Positions 1 to 6,817 of a stretch of DNA of 6,968 nt are shown here, piece after piece. The position numbers and the translations under genes are program-made. This DNA comes from an uncultured Eubacteriales bacterium. Its GTDB lineage: Bacteria > Bacillota > Clostridia > TANB77 > CAG-508. The notes below the pieces were generated by a model. That model searched no databases. It had not been told where the DNA came from and saw only the letters and a list, made by a program, of their open reading frames with translations. The stretch is taken from NCBI GenBank assembly GCA_902488785.1, contig CABTXJ010000036.1, positions 1 to 6,968 on the forward strand. Direction: 5' to 3'. Every line of letters starts with the position of its first letter. The stretch's first letter is position 1.

Positions 1-662
<662 letters not shown>

Positions 663-668
663 GGGAAA

Positions 669-3665
669 ATGAAAGACAAAAGTAATTATTCTACAATAGC
701 AGAAATGAATAATGGAATAATACTTGCAAAATATGAAAGCAAGAAAAGTAATATATCTTCATACCAAAAAGAAGCAGAATTAGAAGAATGGCTAATATCT
801 AATTTAGAACTTCAAGGTTATGAAAGAATATATGTTTCAGATGATAAAGAATTATATGATAATTTAAAAGCACAATTAGAAAAATTAAATAAAGTAACAT
901 TTACAAATTCTGAATGGAATAGATTTTTGCTTGAGTATTTAAATTGTCCAAATGATGGATTAATTGAAAAAACAAGAAAAGTACAAGAAGATTACATATA
1001 TGATTTTAAATTTGATAATGGATTACTTAAAAATATTAAAATAATTGATAAAAAAGATATTAGTAATAATCATATGCAAGTAGTAAGTCAGGTAAGACAA
1101 GGAAGAAATAGGTATGATGTAACTATACTTGTAAACGGACTTCCACTTGTACATATAGAGTTAAAGAGTCGTGGAAAAAGAATATATGAAGCTTTTAATC
1201 AAATACATAGATATATGAATGAAACACTAAATACAAAAGATTCATTGTATAAGTATGTACAAATCTTTGTAATATCAAATGGTACATATACAAAATACTT
1301 TGCAAACACTACTGCAAAAGATAAGAGTAATTACGAGTTTACAATTGATTGGGCTGATGCTAAAAACAATGTAATTTCAGACCTTGAAGATTTTACTAAA
1401 ACATTTTTTGAAAAAAGAATACTTTTAGAAGTATTAACAAAATACTGTGTGTTTGACTCAAATAATAATCTAATAATAATGAGGCCATACCAGATAGCGG
1501 CAACAGAAAGAATATTATGGAAGATAACATCAAGCTATCAAAATAGGAAATATGGAACAATAGATGCAGGCGGATATATTTGGCATACAACAGGATCTGG
1601 TAAGACACTTACATCATTTAAAACAGCAAGGCTTGCAACAAGCCTAGATTTTATAGACAAGGTATTTTTTGTAGTAGATAGAAAAGACTTAGACTATCAA
1701 ACAATGAAAGAATACCAAAGATTTCAAAAAGATAGTGTAAATGGTAGTAAGAATACAAGAGAGCTTAAAAAGAACATTGAAAAAAATGATAGTAGAATAG
1801 TTGTAACTACAATACAAAAACTAAATGAGTTTATTAAAAGTAACCCTAAACATGAAATATATGATAAGCACTGTGTATTAATATTTGATGAATGCCATAG
1901 GTCACAATTTGGTGAAGCACAAAGAAATATTAGAAAAAGATTTAAAAAATATTACCAATTTGGATTTACTGGAACACCAATATTCAAAGAAAATTCTACA
2001 GGAATTGCAACAACTGCAGATGTATTCGGTCAAAGATTACATAGCTATGTAATAACAGATGCAATAAGAGATGGGAAGGTATTAAAGTTTAAGGTAGACT
2101 ATAATAACCTACTATATGAGTATAAGAAAGCAGAAGAAAATGCAATTGAGTTAGAAGGTGAAGATTCAAAATTATTATTACATGAAAATAGGATTGAAAA
2201 AATAGTAGAATACATATTAGAAAACTATGACAAAAAAACTCATAGAAATGAAAATTTAAATATTGAGCAAAAAAGAGAAAAAGGTTTTAATGCAATGTTT
2301 GCAGTTGAAAGTATACAAATGGCAAAACAGTATTATAATCAATTTAAGAAAAGCCAAGAAAACATACCAGAAGAAGAAAGACTTAGAGTATTTACAATAT
2401 TTAGTTATGCTCAAAATGAAGAACAAGATGTTGTAGGAAATGTTGAAGATGAAAGTTTAGATATAGATGAATTAGATAAGACTTCAAAACAGTTTATAGA
2501 ACATGTTATACAAGATTATGATAAGACATTTGAAACAAATTTTGCATCAGATGGAATAGACTTTCAAAATTACTATAGGGATGTATCAAGAAGAGTAAAG
2601 AATAAGGATATTGACTTATTAATTGTAGTAGGAATGTTCTTAACAGGATTTGATGCACCTACATTAAATACACTATTTGTAGATAAGAATCTAAGATATC
2701 ACGGATTAATACAAGCATATTCAAGAACAAATAGGATATTAAGTAAGGTAAAACCATTTGGTAATATTGTATGTTTTAGAGATTTAGAAAAAGCAACAGA
2801 TGAAGCAATTAGAAAATTTGGAGATGAAAATTCTGCAGATATTATACTTGAAAAAAGCTTTAAAGAGTACATGGATGGATATTATGATTTAAATGGTAAT
2901 TTCAAAGAAGGATATATTGGAATATGTTCAAAAATATTAGTTAACTTTGAAGACCCTACAAAGATACAAACAGATGAACAAAAAGTACAATTTGTTAAAA
3001 TATTTGGAAAGTTACTTACAATAACAAATATATTAAAAAACTTTGATGAGTTTGAAAATGCAGACAAGATTATATCAGAAAGACAAATGCAAGATTACAA
3101 AAGTACATATTTAAAAATAAAAGACGAATTGCCAAAAGAACCTAATACTAATAATGATAAAAAAAATAATATAAGCTATTCTGATGTAGAATTCTACATA
3201 GACTATTTAAAAACAGACGATATTAACTTAGACTATATATTAAGATTAATATTAGAAAAGAAACAAGAAGGAAAAGAAAGCAAAGATATTGAAGAAGAAA
3301 TTACAAGAGTTGCAAGCTCAAGTATTGAAACAAGAAGTAAAAAAGAATTATTACTTAAATATATACAAAATCATGATTTAGAACAATTTGAAAATGTTGA
3401 AGATATTTTAGAATCATTCTATGCATATGCTAAAATAGAAAGAGAAAAGAAAATTGATGAAGTAGTATCAGAAAACAACCTAAATGAAGATAAAGCAAGG
3501 TACTATATTAAAAGATCACTTAGCAAAGGATATGCAACAGATGAAGGAATGGATTTAGATAATTGTATAACAGGAGTAAGCAGACTAGGTGGAGCAAGAG
3601 AAAAGAAAAAGAATGGTTTCTTAAAAAAGGTAAGAAAAATAGTAGAAGAATTTGTAGGTATTTAA
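669..3665 (+). CDS. hsdR: Type I restriction endonuclease motor/nuclease subunit HsdR (type IC, EcoR124I-like)
   Basis: HsdR gives the type I complex ATP-driven DNA translocation and random-site cleavage of unmodified DNA. The 998-residue length is close to that of EcoR124I HsdR. The N-terminal PD-(D/E)xK nuclease domain shows D150, the E164-L165-K166 core and a QxxxY element (Q178 to Y182). The superfamily 2 helicase core follows: Walker A HTTGSGKT at 306-313, DECH box at 407-410, motif III FTGTP at 433-437, motif V-like VGMFLTGFDAP at 654-664 and motif VI QAYSRTNR at 682-689. The remaining ~300 residues are a charged helical C-terminal region of the kind that docks on the methylase in EcoR124-type enzymes. 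All key catalytic residues are present, so it looks active. The ATG at 669 is preceded by AGGGG (661-665), which overlaps the hsdS stop and suggests translational coupling. No convincing terminator follows directly. Confidence 0.97.
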   Translation: MKDKSNYSTIAEMNNGIILAKYESKKSNISSYQKEAELEEWLISNLELQGYERIYVSDDKELYDNLKAQLEKLNKVTFTNSEWNRFLLEYLNCPNDGLIEKTRKVQEDYIYDFKFDNGLLKNIKIIDKKDISNNHMQVVSQVRQGRNRYDVTILVNGLPLVHIELKSRGKRIYEAFNQIHRYMNETLNTKDSLYKYVQIFVISNGTYTKYFANTTAKDKSNYEFTIDWADAKNNVISDLEDFTKTFFEKRILLEVLTKYCVFDSNNNLIIMRPYQIAATERILWKITSSYQNRKYGTIDAGGYIWHTTGSGKTLTSFKTARLATSLDFIDKVFFVVDRKDLDYQTMKEYQRFQKDSVNGSKNTRELKKNIEKNDSRIVVTTIQKLNEFIKSNPKHEIYDKHCVLIFDECHRSQFGEAQRNIRKRFKKYYQFGFTGTPIFKENSTGIATTADVFGQRLHSYVITDAIRDGKVLKFKVDYNNLLYEYKKAEENAIELEGEDSKLLLHENRIEKIVEYILENYDKKTHRNENLNIEQKREKGFNAMFAVESIQMAKQYYNQFKKSQENIPEEERLRVFTIFSYAQNEEQDVVGNVEDESLDIDELDKTSKQFIEHVIQDYDKTFETNFASDGIDFQNYYRDVSRRVKNKDIDLLIVVGMFLTGFDAPTLNTLFVDKNLRYHGLIQAYSRTNRILSKVKPFGNIVCFRDLEKATDEAIRKFGDENSADIILEKSFKEYMDGYYDLNGNFKEGYIGICSKILVNFEDPTKIQTDEQKVQFVKIFGKLLTITNILKNFDEFENADKIISERQMQDYKSTYLKIKDELPKEPNTNNDKKNNISYSDVEFYIDYLKTDDINLDYILRLILEKKQEGKESKDIEEEITRVASSSIETRSKKELLLKYIQNHDLEQFENVEDILESFYAYAKIEREKKIDEVVSENNLNEDKARYYIKRSLSKGYATDEGMDLDNCITGVSRLGGAREKKKNGFLKKVRKIVEEFVGI

Positions 3666-3737
3666 TACATAAAGTATTATATGTGTTTAAGATGATATAT
3701 TATTTATATTAAAAAATGAATATACATATATTAATAC

Positions 3738-3764
3738 AATTTGCCAGACAGTGTCTGGCAAATT
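3738..3764. repeat. 27-bp perfect palindrome, copy 1, upstream of the unknown gene
   Basis: The two 13-base arms (AATTTGCCAGACA and its exact complement) surround a single central G at 3751. As RNA it would form a 12-bp hairpin with a 3-base loop. An outer pair of arms, 3730-3738 and 3771-3779, is also complementary over 8-9 positions with one G-U pair, so the whole could fold into a longer stem with a one-sided bulge. No T-run follows, which argues against a classic intrinsic terminator for hsdR. It ends 43 bases upstream of the -35 box of the next gene, so an operator or a small dispersed repeat element are both possible. A related copy is at 4683-4711. Confidence 0.85.
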
Positions 3765-3807
3765 TAAATATGTATTGATGTTGTTAAAAATGAAATAATT
3801 ATTTTAA

Positions 3808-3836
3808 TTGATATTGTTTTACTAAAAATATATAAT
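3808..3836 (+). promoter_or_regulatory. Promoter for the unknown gene at 3843, near-consensus
   Basis: TTGATA (3808-3813) and TATAAT (3831-3836) are separated by exactly 17 bases, close to a perfect sigma-70/sigma-A promoter. With standard geometry the first transcribed base falls at or within a base or two of 3843, which is the A of the gene's ATG. Transcription is therefore predicted to give a leaderless mRNA. Confidence 0.7.
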
Positions 3837-3842
3837 GAAATT

Positions 3843-4610
3843 ATGAATGATTTAGTAGAGTTTTGGAATAACAATATAGAAAAAAATTATTTCTATTTTG
3901 AAAAATTTGGTAATTTAAATATAGATTTTATAATTGAATTAGAAGTTTTAGACGAAAAAGAGGCTATCGATATATTTAAAGACCTATTAGAGCCAAGGAG
4001 TACTGATAGTAAGATTGACAATTATAATGATAATGAAGATATAGAAGATATAGAATTTATATTAATTTCATTTTATTTAAATCAAAAGGGATATTTTATT
4101 GATAAGTTTCCAGAGTTTTTAGAAAGACCAACGAATAGGTATGACTTATCTAATAAGAAAATTAGGGAAAGATTGTTGAGGGCGAATAAAGAGCTTGATG
4201 GTACAGTTCCTTGGCAATTAAGAAGAGAATATATTGCAGATTTGGAATTTATAAGAAGATGGCAAAATGTTTTTTTAGAGGAAGATGTAAAAAGAGCAAT
4301 TGAAGAAGTATCTTTAAATAAAGGTAATTTTAATGATAAAGAAGATGATGAAAAATTATTACTAATAACAAATGTTATTGAATATTTACTTAAAGATGAT
4401 AAAAAACAGAAGTTTTTAAATATAAATTATTCTGAATGTTTTGAGCTATTTAATGAGAAAGATATAATAAATTATAGGAAAGTATTGCAAGATTACAGGC
4501 ATAGCACCAAAGAAGCAGTAAAAACACGAAAAAATATAACAGAAAATCAAAAAAGGTTTTTAATTAATTATGGCATAACAATTATCAATTATATTAGTAG
4601 TCAGTTATAA
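3843..4610 (+). CDS. Protein of unknown function, 255 aa, between hsdR and the GIY-YIG gene
   Basis: I do not recognise this protein. It has no signal peptide or membrane segment and looks soluble and mainly helical. It has an acidic, Asn/Asp-rich stretch at residues 58-72 (around DNEDIEDIEF) and a basic patch near residues 106-116 (KIRERLLRANK). A Trp/Arg-containing segment follows (PWQLRREYIADLEFIRRWQN, about 123-142). No nuclease, helicase, kinase or toxin signature is evident. ATG 3843 is the only plausible start: there is no other Met near the N-terminus, and the frame upstream has no ATG, GTG or TTG before a stop at 3765-3767. No Shine-Dalgarno sequence precedes it, and a strong promoter ends 6 bases upstream, so it is probably translated from a leaderless mRNA. 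Palindromic repeats lie on both sides. Its place between restriction and GIY-YIG genes suggests, but does not show, a defence-related or regulatory role. Length, codon use and open frame support a real gene. Confidence 0.82.
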   Translation: MNDLVEFWNNNIEKNYFYFEKFGNLNIDFIIELEVLDEKEAIDIFKDLLEPRSTDSKIDNYNDNEDIEDIEFILISFYLNQKGYFIDKFPEFLERPTNRYDLSNKKIRERLLRANKELDGTVPWQLRREYIADLEFIRRWQNVFLEEDVKRAIEEVSLNKGNFNDKEDDEKLLLITNVIEYLLKDDKKQKFLNINYSECFELFNEKDIINYRKVLQDYRHSTKEAVKTRKNITENQKRFLINYGITIINYISSQL

Positions 4611-4682
4611 ATAATAAAGTAATATTTGTATACAACTTAATAAAACTTTTAAATATTACAGGCTAGTTGCATTTATTATATT

Positions 4683-4711
4683 CAATTTTCCAGACACTGT
4701 CTGTTAAATTG
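4683..4711. repeat. 29-bp imperfect palindrome, copy 2, downstream of the unknown gene
   Basis: This copy matches 24 of 28 bases of the sequence at 3737-3764, in the same orientation as well as being self-complementary. Outer arms CAATTT and AAATTG pair, two mismatched positions follow, and then the CAGAC/GTCTG core pairs around the centre at 4697. It lies about 70 bases past the stop of the unknown gene and 89 bases before the GIY-YIG start. Both copies thus lie upstream of a gene start and together bracket the unknown gene. The function is unknown: shared operator, dispersed small repeat, or trace of an insertion. Confidence 0.75.
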
Positions 4712-4791
4712 GTATAGATATTTTAGAAAGCTTGTAATATATAATATATATAATGGAAAATATATAATAAAATAATAATATAATAATATAT

Positions 4792-4797
4792 GAGGTG
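4792..4797 (+). promoter_or_regulatory. Shine-Dalgarno GAGGTG that fixes the GIY-YIG gene start at ATG 4801
   Basis: GAGGTG (continuing as GAGGTGA) is strongly complementary to the 16S rRNA 3' end and lies 3 bases before ATG 4801. A possible GTG start at 4795 lies inside this site, so it is very unlikely to be used. The leader before it (about 4740-4791) is almost pure A/T with several TATAAT-like hexamers, and no single promoter can be chosen. Confidence 0.8.
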
Positions 4798-4800
4798 AAA

Positions 4801-5715
4801 ATGAAAAATAGTAAAAGCTTTAACCTATTTTTAATAGATGGAGAAGTAACAGGAAGAATAAAATGTACAATGTCTAATTGGACAGGACTTGCATATAAGG
4901 TGCCTAGAACATACTTAGATGAATGTAAGGATAGACAAGACTTAAAACAAAGTGGAGTATATTTCCTATTTGGTAAAAATGAAGATGAAAAAGATGAAGT
5001 ATATATAGGGCAAGCAGGAATAAGAAAAAATGGTGAAGGAGTATTATATAGGGTAGCAGAACACTTGAAAGATAAGCAATTCTTTTCAGAAGCAGTAATG
5101 CTAACTACCCAAAACAATTCTTTTGGACCTACAGAAATAAGCTATCTTGAAAACAAGTTTACTAATTTAGCATTAGAAACAGATAGGTATATAGTAAGGA
5201 ATGGAAATGATCCAAATCCTGGAAATGTAACTGAAGAAAAAGAATCAGAACTAGAAGATTTCATAGAATACTCTAAAATGGTATTAGGTGTTTTAGGTTA
5301 CAAAGTATTTGTTCCTTTAGTTAAAAAAGATAATGTAAGTAATAATGAAAAAGAAGGCATTGAATCAAATAATAGAGAAGAATTAGAATTATACCTATCT
5401 AGAACAAGAAAAAATGAAAATAAGGTAATCAAAGGAAAATGCATAAGAACAAATGAAGGCTATGTTGTATTAAAAGGAAGCATGATAGCTGAAGAAGAAT
5501 CAACAGCAATTGTAAATAGTATAAAAGAAATGCGTAGAAAATGCATAGAAAATGGTGAAGTAGTAGACGGAAAAATAACTAAAGATTACCTATTTAATAG
5601 TCCATCATATGCAGCGATGTTTTTAATTGGTGCTAGAAATAATGGAAGAACAGAGTGGAAAACAAAAGATGGTGTAACACTTAAAGCAATTGAAGAAAAA
5701 GAAATTGGTATATAG
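4801..5715 (+). CDS. GIY-YIG nuclease family protein with C-terminal DUF4357 domain
   Basis: This is a 304-residue predicted soluble protein. A GIY-YIG nuclease domain occupies roughly residues 45-130: the GVY (52-54) and YIG (68-70) elements are followed by candidate catalytic R84 (LYRVAEHL) and a metal-binding-type Glu at 117 (SYLENKF). The C-terminus, about 205-300, matches the DUF4357 pattern: a KGS turn near 225-227, FNSPSYAA at 265-272 and NGRTEWK with a following G at 281-291. A Lys/Glu/Asn-rich linker (about 176-200) joins them. GIY-YIG domains cut one DNA strand using Tyr, Arg and Glu plus a divalent metal. Proteins of this two-domain type are, from memory, often found beside type I restriction systems, as here, but their precise role is not established. 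ATG 4801 is chosen because GAGGTG lies just upstream. It has its own leader, so it is probably transcribed separately from the restriction operon. Domain calls are confident; the biological role is open. Confidence 0.9.
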   Translation: MKNSKSFNLFLIDGEVTGRIKCTMSNWTGLAYKVPRTYLDECKDRQDLKQSGVYFLFGKNEDEKDEVYIGQAGIRKNGEGVLYRVAEHLKDKQFFSEAVMLTTQNNSFGPTEISYLENKFTNLALETDRYIVRNGNDPNPGNVTEEKESELEDFIEYSKMVLGVLGYKVFVPLVKKDNVSNNEKEGIESNNREELELYLSRTRKNENKVIKGKCIRTNEGYVVLKGSMIAEEESTAIVNSIKEMRRKCIENGEVVDGKITKDYLFNSPSYAAMFLIGARNNGRTEWKTKDGVTLKAIEEKEIGI

Positions 5716-5742
5716 TAATTAATATATTTAATATATAATAGT

Positions 5743-5772
5743 TTGTGTAATAGCATATTTGTTAAATATTAT
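5743..5772 (+). promoter_or_regulatory. Possible promoter of the carboxypeptidase gene
   Basis: TTGTGT (5743-5748) and TATTAT (5767-5772) are 18 bases apart, placing the start of transcription near 5779 and a short leader before ATG 5796. The match to consensus is moderate and the surrounding DNA is A/T-rich, so chance matches are common. Confidence 0.3.
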
Positions 5773-5779
5773 ATTGTTT
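5744..5779. repeat. 36-bp imperfect direct repeat, copy 1, upstream of the carboxypeptidase gene
   Basis: This stretch aligns without gaps to 6768-6803, 1024 bases downstream, with 29 of 36 identities. All seven differences are transitions (A/G or T/C). It lies in the short leader between the GIY-YIG gene and the carboxypeptidase gene. In the second copy the TTGCTA segment is the -35 box of rnpB; here the equivalent is TTGTTA (5759-5764) but no TATAAT follows at the right distance. The low-complexity A/T composition raises chance similarity, so the homology is likely but not certain. Confidence 0.5.
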
Positions 5780-5795
5780 TAATTAGGGAGAAAAT

Positions 5796-6740
5796 ATGAA
5801 AAAAATAATAAAAGCAATAATTGCTATATTAATAATATGTGCAATAGTATTATTAATTGGAATGAGTAATAAGAGTTTTAAAAAAAGTTTAGTTAAAATA
5901 AAAGATAGAATATTTCATACAAATAAGGTGGTAGTTGGATATAATGCAAAGTCATTAGTTGCAATAGACTTAGAAGATGGTGAAGTATATGCAGAAAAAA
6001 ATCCAGATGAATTAATACCACCAGCAAGTTTAACAAAGCTATTTGTTATAGATTTTGCAAGTACTTTAGTAAAGAATGATGAAATAATAACACCTAGTAA
6101 AGAAGTTTTAGGTTTAGTAAAAGAAGGTTCATCAGTTGCAAATATTACTACTAAAAAATATACTGTAGAAAATATATATGCTGCAATGCTTGTACCATCA
6201 GGAAATGATGCTGCTTATGTACTTGCAGATTATGTAGCGCAAAAGATAGATAAAGAAGAAAAAGATGCACATAAAAGACAAGAAATATTTAAAAAAGAGT
6301 TAAAGAAATATTTAAGTGAAAAAAGATATACTAATACTGTAATTAATGATCCTTCTGGGTTTGACTATAATGGTATGACTAATACAAAAGACCTTAAAAA
6401 AGTAATAGTTAACTTGATTAAACATAAATGGTTTAGAAATATTGTATCAAGTCAAACATATACTGCAAAATTACCAGATGGAACACTACAAACATTTAAA
6501 AATACAAATGTATATTTGGATAAAAATAATAAGACATATTACAAAGAAGGTGTAAAAGGAGTAAAGACTGGCTCACTTGGAAAAGATTTTAATTTAGCAG
6601 TACTATATGAACACAAAGGAAAAGAATTTTTAATAATATCATTAGGATCTGAATCAAATGATTCTAGGTATGATGATGTAGCATATGTATTAAAAACAAT
6701 AGATGATTCATATTATCTATATAATAAAAAGAAAAAATAA
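5796..6740 (+). CDS. Serine-type D-Ala-D-Ala carboxypeptidase (peptidase S11, DacA/PBP5-like), membrane-anchored
   Basis: Enzymes of this family remove the terminal D-alanine from peptidoglycan stem peptides outside the cell membrane and are low-molecular-weight penicillin-binding proteins. The 314-residue protein has one N-terminal hydrophobic helix (about residues 4-22) after a MKK start, acting as a signal anchor. No lipobox is seen. The three active-site motifs are present in order: S78-L79-T80-K81 (SxxK, in PASLTK), S135-G136-N137 (SxN, in PSGND) and K257-T258-G259 (KTG, in VKTGS). The protein ends soon after the catalytic domain with a Lys-rich tail, so the C-terminal beta domain and amphipathic anchor of PBP5 are absent. 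Anchoring must therefore be N-terminal, and the protein is shorter than typical DacA. The start is supported by AGGGAG (5785-5790), 5 bases upstream of the ATG. Family is clear; exact substrate (carboxypeptidase or endopeptidase) is not. Unlike its left neighbours it is a housekeeping gene. Confidence 0.92.
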   Translation: MKKIIKAIIAILIICAIVLLIGMSNKSFKKSLVKIKDRIFHTNKVVVGYNAKSLVAIDLEDGEVYAEKNPDELIPPASLTKLFVIDFASTLVKNDEIITPSKEVLGLVKEGSSVANITTKKYTVENIYAAMLVPSGNDAAYVLADYVAQKIDKEEKDAHKRQEIFKKELKKYLSEKRYTNTVINDPSGFDYNGMTNTKDLKKVIVNLIKHKWFRNIVSSQTYTAKLPDGTLQTFKNTNVYLDKNNKTYYKEGVKGVKTGSLGKDFNLAVLYEHKGKEFLIISLGSESNDSRYDDVAYVLKTIDDSYYLYNKKKK

Positions 6741-6767
6741 TTATATGTATTTGTATAATTATATAAA

Positions 6768-6803
6768 TGTATAATAATATATTTGCTAAATACTACATTA
6801 TTT
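6768..6803. repeat. 36-bp imperfect direct repeat, copy 2, upstream of rnpB
   Basis: This is the partner of the copy at 5744-5779 and includes the -35 box of the rnpB promoter (TTGCTA, 6783-6788). The pair encloses the carboxypeptidase gene. Confidence 0.5.
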
Positions 6804-6811
6804 AATATAAT
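6783..6811 (+). promoter_or_regulatory. rnpB promoter
   Basis: TTGCTA (6783-6788) and a perfect TATAAT (6806-6811) are separated by 17 bases. The predicted first transcribed base is G6818 or a neighbour, which fits the expected 5' end of RNase P RNA, leaving room for the P1 and P2 5' strands before the P3 hairpin at 6836. Placement just before an abundant structural RNA makes a strong promoter expected. Confidence 0.75.
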
Positions 6812-6817
6812 ATATAT

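Noticed and set aside
1396..1608. Short - strand open frame inside hsdR (a second one lies at 2882-3067)
   Set aside because: Both are shadows of the hsdR frame, with no supporting start site or recognisable product.
4619..4659. 9-bp perfect inverted repeat (GTAATATTT / AAATATTAC) after the unknown gene, as a terminator
   Set aside because: The stem is nearly all A/T with a 23-base loop and no T-run after it, so it is too weak to call.
3738..4711. The two palindromes as a CRISPR array
   Set aside because: There are only two copies, nearly a kilobase apart with a gene between them, and no regular spacers.
4759..4791. AAT-rich run before the GIY-YIG gene as a second phase-variable tract
   Set aside because: The trinucleotide pattern is short and interrupted. 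It is more likely ordinary A/T-rich leader sequence.
4795..4800. GTG start at 4795 for the GIY-YIG protein
   Set aside because: The GTG is part of the Shine-Dalgarno sequence for ATG 4801.
4704..5117. 137-aa open frame on the - strand
   Set aside because: It overlaps the N-terminal half of the clearly identified GIY-YIG gene, and its Phe/Ser/Ile/Tyr-rich product is what an antisense read of lysine-rich A/T DNA gives. No ribosome site or family resemblance was seen.
6737..6762. 9-bp A/T inverted repeat overlapping the stop of the carboxypeptidase gene, as a terminator
   Set aside because: The stem has no G-C pairs and no T-run follows; such repeats occur by chance in this A/T-rich DNA.
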